This document shows, piece after piece, positions 1-9,397 of a stretch of DNA of 64,000 bases (positions are counted from its first letter, which is position 1; each line of letters opens with the position of its first letter). The stretch covers positions 1,308,501 through 1,372,500 of the forward strand of contig JADJRL010000003.1 in the NCBI GenBank assembly GCA_016712225.1. The letters are read 5' to 3'. Both the position numbers and the translations under genes were made by a program. The DNA is from Candidatus Defluviibacterium haderslevense (GTDB lineage Bacteria > Bacteroidota > Bacteroidia > Chitinophagales > Saprospiraceae). The notes under the pieces were generated by a model. That model was given only the letters and a program-made list of their open reading frames with translations. It did not search any database and had not been told where the DNA came from.

Positions 1-2
1 TA

Positions 3-452
3 ATTAAAGGTCTGCTATCTTTTAACTTGGATTGGACTTTTGTTTTATGTGGCGTTTTTATTGCTATTGTGGTTGAATTGTGCCAAGTCAAAGCGTTATC
101 ATTTGCAGTCGGTTTATACTTACCATTGTCGACTACCCTTCCAATTTTTATAGGTGGCGCTATAAAGGGTCTTGTGGATTGGAGAGCTAGTCGAAAAAAC
201 GTTTCTGCAGAGGATGCTGAATTAGGAAAAGGAAGTCTATTCGCAACTGGATTGGTTGCTGGTGGGGCTTTAGCTGGAGTCATTGTAGCACTTTTAACGG
301 TAAATGAAGGCATTGCTAACGCTATTGCACCTTGGAGCGCAGAACATGGTATCGTAGACACGTTTGGTCAGAATGGTTATCATATTTTAGGCGTGTTGTT
401 TTTTGCATTTATGGGATGGATCTTGTATAAGATTGCTACAAGAGACAAATAA
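3..452 (+). CDS. OPT-family oligopeptide transporter, C-terminal part (5' truncated by window edge)
   Basis: The reading frame is open from the first base of the window, so this is the 3' end of a longer gene; the TTG at 27 is internal, not a real start. About 149 residues are visible. They form hydrophobic segments separated by a charged loop (residues RASRKN..EDAELGKG), and carry the conserved stretch PLSTTLPIFIGGAIKG, which resembles the C-terminal transmembrane region of OPT (oligopeptide/metal-chelate) transporters. Family members import oligopeptides or metal-siderophore complexes across the inner membrane by proton coupling. Complete members are usually over 600 residues, so roughly three quarters lie outside the window. 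Family assignment is from motif memory; the substrate cannot be deduced. Confidence 0.75.
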   Translation: MKGLLSFNLDWTFVLCGVFIAIVVELCQVKALSFAVGLYLPLSTTLPIFIGGAIKGLVDWRASRKNVSAEDAELGKGSLFATGLVAGGALAGVIVALLTVNEGIANAIAPWSAEHGIVDTFGQNGYHILGVLFFAFMGWILYKIATRDK

Positions 453-542
453 TATTTTAGAAACTATTAATGCATGATAATCCTTTGATTTAGCCGAACT
501 AAATCAATATCCGTAATTCTATAAAAATTCATGTTTTTGGTT

Positions 543-550
543 TAACTTTG
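543..550 (+). promoter_or_regulatory. Candidate Bacteroidota -7 promoter element (TAACTTTG)
   Basis: TAACTTTG matches the Bacteroidota -7 consensus TAnnTTTG and lies about 70 bases before the ATG at 621. No clear TTG/TTTG -33 element is seen at the usual 17-23 base distance, so only the -7 box supports the call. Confidence 0.4.
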
Positions 551-620
551 TATAACCTACCACATGAATTATTCCATTGTTTATTGAATTTCTGGATTAT
601 TAATTTAAATTTCTTTAAAA

Positions 621-3600
621 ATGAGACTAACAATTAGTTTTTTTTGCTTACTGATATTTGTATCATCTCTTTATTCTCAACATTCAGTTGCAAGAATTTG
701 GAATGAAGCTCAATTATCTGCCATCAGAAAAGATTTAGGAAGACCAACCGTTCAGGCAAGAAATTTATTTCATGTTTCAGTAGCTATGTATGATGCATGG
801 GCAGTATTTGATACCATTGCAGAAACCTACCTTTTAGGCAAAAATGTACAAGGTTTTGAGTGTCCCTTTAATGGATTCACCATTCCTACTGACATAAACA
901 AAGCTCGGGATGAAGCTATAAGCTATGCAGCTTACAAACTATTACACCAAAAATATAAACGCTCTCCAAATTATTTAACAGAAACTAAATTTAAGTTCAA
1001 TGCCTTGTTTAATAGCCTAGGTTATGATACTACTTATACATCAATGGACTATTCGACAGGTTCAGCAGCAGCACTTGGCAATTATATAGCTCAATGTCTA
1101 ATTGATTACGGTATGCAAGACGGTGCTAATGAAGTCAATAATTATGCAAATTCTTTCTATCAAGTTTCTAACCCACCTTTGATCGTTGCACAGCCGGGAA
1201 ACCCAAGAATTTCTAATCCAAATAGGTGGCAACCACTTACTTTGGAAATTTTCATCGACCAAAATGGAAATGTAATTCCTGGAAACACTCCAGGATTTTT
1301 AAGTCCAGAATGGGGAAAAGTAAACCCTTTTGCATTGGATTTAAACACCAGAAAACGTTATGTTAGAAATAACAGTGGTTATTTCGTTTACCATGATCCT
1401 GGAGCTCCTCCTTACCTCGACACATCTATGATAACTCCTAAATCTGAAGAATATCAATGGAATTTTGGATTGGTTGCATCCTGGTCAGGCCACTTGGACC
1501 CCAAGGATAGTGTAATGTGGGATATTTCACCTGCATCTTCAGGAAATATTCAACATTATCCTACCAATCCTTCTGAATATAAAGATTTTTATAATTTTAA
1601 CGAAGGAGGAGATCCTGGCAAAGGTTATTCAGTAAATCCAAAAACGGGATTGCCATACACACCACAAATTGTTCCAAGAGGAGACTATACTCGCGCATTA
1701 GCTGAATTCTGGGCAGATGGGCCAAATTCTGAAACACCTCCTGGTCATTGGTTTACAGTCTTCAATTATGTATCTGATCATCCGGACACTAAAAAACATT
1801 TCAATGGTAAAGGGCCAATTTTATCCGATTTAGAATGGGACATCAAAGGATATTTAACTTTAGGTGGGTCCGTACATGATGCCGCAATAACTGCTTGGGC
1901 TTTAAAAGGTTGGTATGATTACGTTAGACCCATCTCCTCCATTAGAAAAATGTCTGATTTAGGTCAAAGTTCTGATACTTTATTGCCTAGGTACCATCCT
2001 GGTGGAATAAAATTAGTCCCTGGCCACATTGAACTTGTACAAATAGGAGATTCTTTGGCAGGTCCGAATAATATTAATGTCAATAAAATAAAGTTATATG
2101 CTTGGAGAGGATCTAATTTCATAACTAATCCATTAACAGATGAAGCTGGAACGGGTTGGATTTTAGCAGAAAACTGGGTCCCATATCAGCGCCCAACCTT
2201 CGTAACACCACCTTTTGCAGGTTATATTTCAGGACATTCTACGTTTTCAAGAACATCAGCTGAAATTTTGACCGAATTTACCGGTGATCCTTTTTTCCCA
2301 GGAGGAATGTCCCAATTCCAAGTTAAGAAAAATGAATTTTTAGTTTTTGAAGATGGCCCTAGTGTTGATTTAACACTGCAATGGGCTACATACCGGGATG
2401 CCTCTGACCAATGCAGCCTTTCTAGAATTTGGGGAGGGATTCATCCACCAGTTGATGATATTCCTGGAAGATTTATAGGTATGGAAATTAGTAAAGAATC
2501 ATTCATCAAAGCAAAAAACTTATTTTATAATGATGATGATCAAGATGGATATTACAGTTATGAAGATTGTGATGATCATAATGATCAGATTCATCCGGGT
2601 GTTATTGAGATTTGTGACGGCTTAGATAATGATTGCGATGGTATGATTGATGATAGTTTATCTCTTTATAGATATTTCAAAGATGCTGATGGTGATGGAT
2701 TTGGAGATTTGAGTCAATTTGTAGACACTTGTCGTAATATGGTATTAGCAGGATATGTTATAAACTATTTAGATTGTAATGACAACAATCCAAATTCTAA
2801 TCCAGGTGCAATTGAAGTTTGCGATGGTATAGATAACGATTGCGATGGTATGATCGATGATAGTCTTAAAATATACCATTATTATCCAGATTTGGATCAT
2901 GATGGTTTTGGAGATGGCACATTAGGTTTTGACACTTGCGTAATACCCCCATTCGAAGGTTTTGTTTTTGACCATTCAGATTGTGATGACAATAATAGTT
3001 TAATTAACCCATTGGCAATTGAAAAATGTGATTTAATTGATAATGATTGTGATGGATTGATTGATGATTCACTGCAAATATTTAGATATTATTTAGATGC
3101 AGATGGAGACGGGTATGGAAATCCAATGCTCTTGATTGATACTTGTGCTCCAAATACTTTTGGACAATATGTTGAAAATGATTTAGACTGTAATGACAAT
3201 GATTCCAAAATAAATCCTGGAAGTCCTGAAGTATGTGATGGAATAGATAATAATTGTGATCGTAAAATAGACAATAACTTACAGCAGTTTAGATTTTATC
3301 AAGACAAAGATGGAGATGGGTTTGGGAATATAAATATCTTTTTTGATGTCTGCGTAAATACACCTATACAAGGTTTTGTTATGGATTTTACAGATTGTGA
3401 TGATTCAAACAAAAACATCAACCCAATTGCAACAGAAATTTGTGATGGAATGGACAATAATTGTGATGGGGAAGTTGATGAAACTTTTTTGCATTATAGA
3501 TATTATCAAGATGTCGATAAAGACGGATATGGTGATGTCATTCATTTTGTAGATGTTTGTAACAGCTCACCAATTACGGGATATGTTAACGACAGCACTG

Positions 3601-4172
3601 ATTGCAATGATTTAAATCCATTTATATTTCCTAAAGCATCTGAATTGTGTGATGGCTTTGATAATGATTGTGATGGATCAATTGATGAATTATTGAAAAA
3701 AATTAGATATTATCAAGATAAAGATAGAGATGGTTTTGGTGCTCAAAATAGTTTCATTGATACATGTTTTGAAGATGGCATTTATGGATATGTTGAAAAT
3801 GAACTTGACTGTGATGATTTAAATCCTGCTATACATCCGGGTGCTAAGGAAAAATTAGATAGTATTGATAATGATTGCAATGGTCTAATTGATGAAAATA
3901 TTGTAAATAATCAAGAATTATATGCAAATACAATCCAAATTTATCCTAACCCATTCCAAAACAACTTGAGTATTTATTCTACTTTGGTTCAAAATATATC
4001 TTACAAAATTTATAATATAAATGGAAATTTAGTAAGCCATGAATTTATAATTCTGAGTAATAAAACTAAAAATATCAATTTAGAACATTTGAATTCAGGG
4101 GTATATATGATTGTATTGAGTGATGAAAATAATCAACTCATTAGTCAAAAAAGAATTGTGAAAATAAATTAA
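621..4172 (+). CDS. Secreted vanadium-haloperoxidase/PAP2-like protein with MopE-type repeats and T9SS type A sorting domain
   Basis: 1183 residues. A signal peptide covers about residues 1-20 (ends LYSQ). The first ~630 residues resemble vanadium-dependent haloperoxidase/PAP2 proteins. All three vanadate/phosphate-binding motifs are visible: KX6RP at K429-P437, SGH at S537-H539 and SRX5HX3D at S601-D612. Residues ~637-1095 hold seven Asp/Cys repeats of about 65 residues, each with a DxDxDG-type loop and a CDGxDNDCDGxxD core, like the MopE putative metal-binding motif; calcium binding is likely. The end (from about residue 1105, IYPNPF...) is a type A T9SS sorting domain, so the product is expected outside the cell or on its surface. 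It could be a halogenating enzyme or an acid phosphatase; sequence alone does not decide. It stands alone between the transporter end and the protease at 4411. Confidence 0.85.
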   Translation: MRLTISFFCLLIFVSSLYSQHSVARIWNEAQLSAIRKDLGRPTVQARNLFHVSVAMYDAWAVFDTIAETYLLGKNVQGFECPFNGFTIPTDINKARDEAISYAAYKLLHQKYKRSPNYLTETKFKFNALFNSLGYDTTYTSMDYSTGSAAALGNYIAQCLIDYGMQDGANEVNNYANSFYQVSNPPLIVAQPGNPRISNPNRWQPLTLEIFIDQNGNVIPGNTPGFLSPEWGKVNPFALDLNTRKRYVRNNSGYFVYHDPGAPPYLDTSMITPKSEEYQWNFGLVASWSGHLDPKDSVMWDISPASSGNIQHYPTNPSEYKDFYNFNEGGDPGKGYSVNPKTGLPYTPQIVPRGDYTRALAEFWADGPNSETPPGHWFTVFNYVSDHPDTKKHFNGKGPILSDLEWDIKGYLTLGGSVHDAAITAWALKGWYDYVRPISSIRKMSDLGQSSDTLLPRYHPGGIKLVPGHIELVQIGDSLAGPNNINVNKIKLYAWRGSNFITNPLTDEAGTGWILAENWVPYQRPTFVTPPFAGYISGHSTFSRTSAEILTEFTGDPFFPGGMSQFQVKKNEFLVFEDGPSVDLTLQWATYRDASDQCSLSRIWGGIHPPVDDIPGRFIGMEISKESFIKAKNLFYNDDDQDGYYSYEDCDDHNDQIHPGVIEICDGLDNDCDGMIDDSLSLYRYFKDADGDGFGDLSQFVDTCRNMVLAGYVINYLDCNDNNPNSNPGAIEVCDGIDNDCDGMIDDSLKIYHYYPDLDHDGFGDGTLGFDTCVIPPFEGFVFDHSDCDDNNSLINPLAIEKCDLIDNDCDGLIDDSLQIFRYYLDADGDGYGNPMLLIDTCAPNTFGQYVENDLDCNDNDSKINPGSPEVCDGIDNNCDRKIDNNLQQFRFYQDKDGDGFGNINIFFDVCVNTPIQGFVMDFTDCDDSNKNINPIATEICDGMDNNCDGEVDETFLHYRYYQDVDKDGYGDVIHFVDVCNSSPITGYVNDSTDCNDLNPFIFPKASELCDGFDNDCDGSIDELLKKIRYYQDKDRDGFGAQNSFIDTCFEDGIYGYVENELDCDDLNPAIHPGAKEKLDSIDNDCNGLIDENIVNNQELYANTIQIYPNPFQNNLSIYSTLVQNISYKIYNINGNLVSHEFIILSNKTKNINLEHLNSGVYMIVLSDENNQLISQKRIVKIN
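2531..3900 (+). repeat. Seven tandem MopE-like Asp/Cys-rich repeats (protein level)
   Basis: Within the haloperoxidase-like gene, seven units encode the pattern Y-D-x-D-x-D-G-[FY]-G ... D-C-[DN]-D ... P-x-A-x-E-x-C-D-G-x-D-N-[DN]-C-D-G-x-[IV]-D. Each unit pairs Cys residues with acidic, calcium-type loops. Unit 7 has lost one Cys (EKLDSIDNDCNG). The DNA copies have diverged, so this is an old protein repeat rather than a recent duplication. Confidence 0.85.
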
Positions 4173-4384
4173 TTGATTTAGAAATGTAAAGATTTAATAG
4201 AAACTGTAAATTTGTTTTGGATTAACTGGACACATCAATTAATGATTAGATCGTATTTTTTTGAATAAATGGCCCATCTGCTTTTTTTATATAAAAGTTC
4301 TGAATGCGAATTGGTTGATCCCGTAGACTATTACTTTGAATAAAAGATAATCAGTCAAAAGTCTTTATAATTCTATAGTATTTA

Positions 4385-4392
4385 TACCTTTG
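4385..4392 (+). promoter_or_regulatory. Candidate -7 promoter element (TACCTTTG) of the subtilase gene
   Basis: Exact TAnnTTTG match ending 18 bases before the ATG at 4411, implying a very short 5' leader. No good TTG -33 box is visible. Confidence 0.5.
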
Positions 4393-4410
4393 CATCAAAT
4401 ATAAAAATTC

Positions 4411-6138
4411 ATGAAAGTCCTTAAATATCCCCTAATATTTATTTTTAGTTTAGTTTTACTAAATGCCCAAGAACATAAAATTTCTACAAAAATTTTAGAA
4501 AAACTTAAAAATGAAAATGCAGTAGATGTTTTGTTGTATTTAAAGCATCAATCCAATCTTTCAGGTCTAAATGCAGAATGGTCCAAAGAACAAAAAGGTC
4601 AATATGTTCATCAACAATTGATTCAAACTGCTCAAACCTATCAAATCAATATTATAGAAAAACTCAAAAGTTTAGGTGTAAGTTTTAAATCATTCTATAT
4701 TATCAATGCAATACATACTCAATTGAATAAAGAACAGATAATTGAACTTGCAAGGATGAACGAAATTGATCGAATACTATATGATGAAAATTATACTGTT
4801 GAACCTACTCTGGATCAAACCGCTTTACAACTCCAAAGCAGAGGACCAAATGTTACTTGGGGGATCCAAAGAATTGGTGCAGATTTAGTATGGAATTTAG
4901 GATACGAAGGTCAAGGTGTTACCGTTGCTGGAGAAGATACCGGATATCGCTGGGATTTGCCTGGTATAAAATCAAAATATCGTGGCTGGAACGGAACAAG
5001 TGTGGACCACAACTACAATTGGCATGATGGTGTTCACAAAATAAGTCCCCTAAGCTCTGATTCTCTCAATCCTTGTGGATTAAGTTTGAAAGAGCCGTGT
5101 GACGATCATGGACATGGATCTCATACTATGGGAACCATGACAGGCAGAACAGACGACGAATGGTATGGCATTGCTCCAAAAGCAAAATGGATTGGATGTC
5201 GTAATATGGAAAGAGGAAATGGTGCTCCATCAACCTATATTGAATGTTTTGAATTTTTCTTGGCTCCAACCGATTTAGATGGAAATAATCCAAAGCCAGA
5301 ACTTGCTCCTCATGTAATTAACAACAGTTGGTACTGTAGTAAAGATGAAGGTTGCGATACCTCAAATTTCAGATTAATGCAACAAGTAATCATCAATTTA
5401 AGAAAAGCGGGAATCGTCGTTGTAGTTTCTGCCGGAAATGATGGTCAATCATGTGGTACAATCGCTAATCCACCCGCAATGTTTGAAGAAAGTTTTGTCG
5501 TTGGCTCTTTTGCCATAAATGACACAATCAGTAACTTTAGTAGTATTGGCCCGGTCAAAATAGATGGTAGTAATCGAATAAAACCAAATGTGGTTGCTCC
5601 CGGTTCAGACGTAGTTTCACAAGTTTTAGATGGAAGTTTTCAAGCTTGGAATGGTACAAGTATGGCTGGACCGCATGTGGCTGGTTTAGTAGCCTTAATC
5701 ATTAGCGCCAATCCTTCACTTGCAGGCAAAGTTGAGGTCATCGAAGATATTATAGAAATGACCGCAAGATATCAAGAGTCAAATACAACTTGTGATAGTT
5801 TTCAAAATAACGCCATTCCCAATCATGTTTACGGATTTGGAAAAATTCAAGCTGATGCCGCAGTAAGAAGGGCAATAATATTAAAAGCTGAAGACGAACA
5901 AAAAATTAAATTTGGTTTAAGCATTTCGCCTAATCCGGCACGTCAAAATATTTTAATTAAAACAACCAAAGAACACCAATCACAAACATTACAAATATTC
6001 AATTTATTAGGTACCCTAATTTATGAAAAACCTATTTTTAATGAAACTACAAATTTAGATATATCCCATTTAATACCATCAGCATATGTTATTAAAATTA
6101 AAAATACAAATGCACAATTAGTTTGGATTAAAGAATAA
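4411..6138 (+). CDS. Secreted subtilisin-like serine protease (S8) with T9SS type A sorting domain
   Basis: 575 residues. The signal peptide is residues 1-19 (ends LLNAQ). Residues ~20-130 look like an I9-type propeptide. The S8 catalytic triad is complete: Asp176 in VAGEDTG, His235 in HGHGSHTMG and Ser417 in NGTSMAGPHVAG. The oxyanion region NNSWYC and SAGNDGQSCG are also present. From about residue 507 (ISPNPARQN) a type A T9SS sorting domain follows, so the protease is probably exported through the SprA channel and anchored or released at the surface. The substrate is unknown; peptide scavenging or processing of other surface proteins are possibilities. The gene has its own TAnnTTTG element close upstream and is followed 28 bases later by trhO, an unrelated housekeeping gene. 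Confidence 0.92.
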   Translation: MKVLKYPLIFIFSLVLLNAQEHKISTKILEKLKNENAVDVLLYLKHQSNLSGLNAEWSKEQKGQYVHQQLIQTAQTYQINIIEKLKSLGVSFKSFYIINAIHTQLNKEQIIELARMNEIDRILYDENYTVEPTLDQTALQLQSRGPNVTWGIQRIGADLVWNLGYEGQGVTVAGEDTGYRWDLPGIKSKYRGWNGTSVDHNYNWHDGVHKISPLSSDSLNPCGLSLKEPCDDHGHGSHTMGTMTGRTDDEWYGIAPKAKWIGCRNMERGNGAPSTYIECFEFFLAPTDLDGNNPKPELAPHVINNSWYCSKDEGCDTSNFRLMQQVIINLRKAGIVVVVSAGNDGQSCGTIANPPAMFEESFVVGSFAINDTISNFSSIGPVKIDGSNRIKPNVVAPGSDVVSQVLDGSFQAWNGTSMAGPHVAGLVALIISANPSLAGKVEVIEDIIEMTARYQESNTTCDSFQNNAIPNHVYGFGKIQADAAVRRAIILKAEDEQKIKFGLSISPNPARQNILIKTTKEHQSQTLQIFNLLGTLIYEKPIFNETTNLDISHLIPSAYVIKIKNTNAQLVWIKE

Positions 6139-6166
6139 TTATAAAACTTTTTTGATCAAAATTAAA

Positions 6167-7216
6167 ATGGCGGAAATTCTTTACAATAAAATCAATCGTG
6201 AAGTTCTTATTCAAAACATGCTTCAAAGTAAAGAACTTCGTACCACTTTATCCTTTTATAGATATGTAAATATCCCTAATCCGTGGTTGTTTAGAGATCA
6301 TTTTTATACCATATTATCTTCTATAAATGTTTTAGGTCGAATTTATTTAGCGCATGAAGGAATAAATGGTCAAATCTCAGTTCCTACTGAACGTCTCAAT
6401 GAATTTAAAAACAAACTTAATGAAATTGAATATTTAAAAAATATTCGATTGAATATAGCAATTGAAGACAATGGTAAAAGTTTTTTTAAACTTAAAATTA
6501 AAGTCAGAAACAAGATTGTTGCTGATGGCTTATCCGATTTACATTTTGATGCCTCTAAATCAGGTAAACATTTAAATGCAATAGAATTTAACGAATTGAC
6601 TGATCAACTAGATACCATTGTTGTTGATATGCGAAATCATTATGAAAGCGAAGTGGGAAAATTTGAAAATGCCTTAACTCCGGATGTATCCACTTTTAGA
6701 GAAGCATTACCAACAGTTGCCGCCATACTGGAAGATAAAAAGGATCAACATATAGTAATGTATTGCACAGGTGGGATAAGATGTGAAAAAGCATCGGCAT
6801 ACATGAAACATCTTGGCTTTAATAATGTCTACCAGTTAGATGGTGGTATCATAGAGTATACAAACCAAATAAAATCACTTGGAATTAAAAACAAATTTAT
6901 TGGTAAAAATTTTGTTTTTGATGAACGCCTAGGAGAACGAATCTCTGAAACCATTATTAGTACTTGCCATCAATGTGGTAACCCTAGCGATCGTCATGTA
7001 AATTGTTTAAATGATCAATGCCATATTCTATTTATCCAATGTGATATTTGTGCAGAAAAATATAGTCATTGTTGCTCTGTAAAGTGTTTGGAATTTGAAC
7101 AGTTAGATGCTACACAAAAAGCAAACTTAAAAAATAAATTAATATTCAATGGCACCCAATTTTCAAAAGGAAAATATAAAGCCTTAGGAAAGGATGACCA
7201 CTTGATATTAGATTAA
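6167..7216 (+). CDS. trhO: tRNA uridine(34) hydroxylase TrhO (rhodanese family)
   Basis: 349 residues from the ATG at 6167; an in-frame TTG at 6152 is less likely because homologues begin near MAEILYN. TrhO hydroxylates uridine 34 of tRNA (ho5U) in an oxygen-dependent, prephenate-independent way. Visible features are an N-terminal ferredoxin-like domain (FYRYVNIPNP, YLAHEGINGQ), a central rhodanese domain with catalytic Cys200 in YCTGGIRCEK, and a Cys-rich C-terminal module (CHQCGNP, CDICAEKYSHCC) that typifies the family. Length agrees with other members. It meets htpG tail to tail with two bases between stop codons. Cytoplasmic housekeeping enzyme; together with tgt and queG in this window it targets the wobble position. 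Confidence 0.93.
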   Translation: MAEILYNKINREVLIQNMLQSKELRTTLSFYRYVNIPNPWLFRDHFYTILSSINVLGRIYLAHEGINGQISVPTERLNEFKNKLNEIEYLKNIRLNIAIEDNGKSFFKLKIKVRNKIVADGLSDLHFDASKSGKHLNAIEFNELTDQLDTIVVDMRNHYESEVGKFENALTPDVSTFREALPTVAAILEDKKDQHIVMYCTGGIRCEKASAYMKHLGFNNVYQLDGGIIEYTNQIKSLGIKNKFIGKNFVFDERLGERISETIISTCHQCGNPSDRHVNCLNDQCHILFIQCDICAEKYSHCCSVKCLEFEQLDATQKANLKNKLIFNGTQFSKGKYKALGKDDHLILD

Positions 7217-7218
7217 TT

Positions 7219-9078
7219 TTACAATTGGCTCAATCGTTGTTTGATAAATTGAGTTAAATCGTTTCCATTTAACATGTGCTGTTCCAATAATGCCAATTGA
7301 AATAAATAAGAAGCCATTTCACTTTTCTCTTCTTCAGTTTTACTATCTATTAATTTCTTGGCTACCAATGGGTTATTTGAATTCACTATGGCAGTATAAC
7401 TTTCTTTAAACAAATCTTCACCATCTCCCTTCATCATGTGCATCATTTGCTGCATCTCAGACATTCTTCGCATAAATTCGGGGCGTACCAATTGAACGGG
7501 TGGGTCGTTTGGTGACAAGGCTTTAATTTGTGTATCCTGGGCTTTATTCAATTGTATTCCTTTAAATAATTCTTTAAGTTTGTTTTGGTCATCTTCAGAT
7601 AAAACCGATTCTATTTTTTCGTCTCTCTCAATGAGTAAATCAACAGAATCAGAATCAATTCGCTTGAAGGATAATTCAAACTTATACTCCAAATGTTGAA
7701 TGAAATGATTATCAATAATATGATCTAAAACAAGAACTTCATAGGATCTTTCTTTACATTGTTCTTGCGCAGAATAATATTTTTTAAGGTCATTGGTATA
7801 AAGAGCAATATGTCGGTTATTTTTATCTACTTGAAGTGTTTTAGTTTTTTCTTTGAACTCTTCTAAGGTAAAAAAATGATTATCAACATTTTTTATTAAT
7901 GCATATGAAATGGCTTTTTCTGCAAATTTTTCATCAGATATAATTCCATATTTAATAAACGTACCGATATCTTCCCATTTTTTTTCAAAATCAACTCTAT
8001 CATTCTTGAATAAATCACCTAATTTTTCTGCGACTTTCTTAGTAATGTATCCAGTAATTTTTCGAACATTTGAATCGGTTTGTAAATAGGATCTTGATAC
8101 ATTCAAAGGAATATCTGGTGAGTCAATTACACCATGGAGCAACATCAAAAATTCTGGTACGATCTCCTTGACATCATCAGTTACAAAAACTTGATTACAA
8201 TATAAATGAATTTTATTTTTTTGAATTTCAAATTGATTTTTAATTTTAGGAAAATATAATATTCCTGTCAAATTAAAAGGATAATCTATATTTAAATGAA
8301 TCCAGAACATCGGATCTCCAGCATATGGATATAACTCATTATAAAAATCCTTGTATTCCTGATCCGAAATTTCAGCTGGTGATTTTTTCCAAAGTGGATT
8401 AGGATTGTTAATAATATTTGGAATTTCAATTTCTTGTTCTACCTCGCCTTCTTTTATTTTTTCTTTAGTAGTTCCAAGTTGAATAGGTATTGGTAAAAAT
8501 TTACAAAATTTTTCAAGTAAAGTTGCCAACCGTTGATTTTCTAAATACGTTTGACATTCTTCGTTTAAGAATAAAATGATATCTGTACCTCGTTCCGTTT
8601 TTTCCACATTTTCAATAGTATAATCCGTTTCTCCATTACAGGTCCACTTTACCCCAACACTATTTTCCTTATACGATTTAGTTACAACTTCTACCTTATC
8701 TGATACCATAAAGGCAGAGTAAAAACCCAAACCGAAATGTCCAATGATACTAGCCTCATCTTTATATTTATCCATGAATTCTTGTGCAGAAGAAAAAGCA
8801 ACCTGGTTTAAATATTTGTTTACTTCCTCTTCAGTCATTCCAATCCCCCGGTCACGAATTGTCAATGTTTTAGCTTCAGTGTCCGAGATAATTTCAATGT
8901 TTAAATTGGTCAATTCACCCTTGACTTCACCTCTATTGGAAAGGGTTTTGAGTTTTGTAGTGGCATCCACTGCATTGGAAATTAACTCTCTTAGAAATAT
9001 TTCTTGTTCAGAATAAAGAAATTTTTTAATAATTGGAAAAATATTTTCTGACTGTACTGAAATTTTACCTGATTGCAT
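7219..9078 (-). CDS. htpG: Molecular chaperone HtpG (Hsp90 family)
   Basis: 619 residues from the ATG at 9078, where the protein begins MQSGKISVQSENIFPIIKKF as in Bacteroidota HtpG. A longer in-frame start at 9141 adds 21 residues not typical of the family. HtpG is a cytosolic dimeric ATP-dependent chaperone for stress-denatured proteins. The N-terminal GHKL ATPase shows FLRELISNAVDA, DRGIGM and GHFGLGFYSAFMV. The middle domain includes GVIDSPDIPLNVSRSYLQ, and the C-terminal dimerisation part follows (MRRMSEMQQMMHMM). Length is normal for the family. It appears monocistronic. No heat-shock operator was recognised upstream. Confidence 0.96.
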   Translation of the reverse strand: MQSGKISVQSENIFPIIKKFLYSEQEIFLRELISNAVDATTKLKTLSNRGEVKGELTNLNIEIISDTEAKTLTIRDRGIGMTEEEVNKYLNQVAFSSAQEFMDKYKDEASIIGHFGLGFYSAFMVSDKVEVVTKSYKENSVGVKWTCNGETDYTIENVEKTERGTDIILFLNEECQTYLENQRLATLLEKFCKFLPIPIQLGTTKEKIKEGEVEQEIEIPNIINNPNPLWKKSPAEISDQEYKDFYNELYPYAGDPMFWIHLNIDYPFNLTGILYFPKIKNQFEIQKNKIHLYCNQVFVTDDVKEIVPEFLMLLHGVIDSPDIPLNVSRSYLQTDSNVRKITGYITKKVAEKLGDLFKNDRVDFEKKWEDIGTFIKYGIISDEKFAEKAISYALIKNVDNHFFTLEEFKEKTKTLQVDKNNRHIALYTNDLKKYYSAQEQCKERSYEVLVLDHIIDNHFIQHLEYKFELSFKRIDSDSVDLLIERDEKIESVLSEDDQNKLKELFKGIQLNKAQDTQIKALSPNDPPVQLVRPEFMRRMSEMQQMMHMMKGDGEDLFKESYTAIVNSNNPLVAKKLIDSKTEEEKSEMASYLFQLALLEQHMLNGNDLTQFIKQRLSQL

Positions 9079-9343
9079 ATCTAATAATTTTATTCTATTA
9101 GGGCTAGTCAAAGGATGTGCCATACTAGAAATATATGACATAATGACAAAGATTGAATGGTATTACCTCAGTTTGTCATGAATAATTACCATTCCATTAC
9201 TTTTTTAGTTGATTTGTAATAGAATCTGGTATAAAATAATCTGACTTAATCTTATCGATTTTCAGTAATTTGACTCTAATAGGACTTAACTAAAGTGAAA
9301 TCATTGAATATTACTACATTCACAATATCCATGTTTTAAACAT

Positions 9344-9374
9344 AAAAAAAGCCCAACTGTAAACAATCGGGCTT
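9344..9374 (-). terminator. Rho-independent terminator of the Omp28-like gene
   Basis: On the minus strand an 11-bp stem (9374-9364 with 9359-9349, two G-U pairs) closes a 4-base loop and is followed by seven T (9350-9344). It lies 24 bases beyond the stop codon of the gene at 9398. Confidence 0.8.
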
Positions 9375-9397
9375 AATATTTTACTTAATACTATCGC

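Noticed and set aside
8744..9016. Open frame of 90 codons on the plus strand
   Set aside because: Antisense to conserved htpG codons with no family or start support; a shadow frame.
9079..9141. Longer htpG start at 9141 adding 21 residues
   Set aside because: Homologues begin at MQSGKISV-like sequence; the extra residues have no match in family memory.
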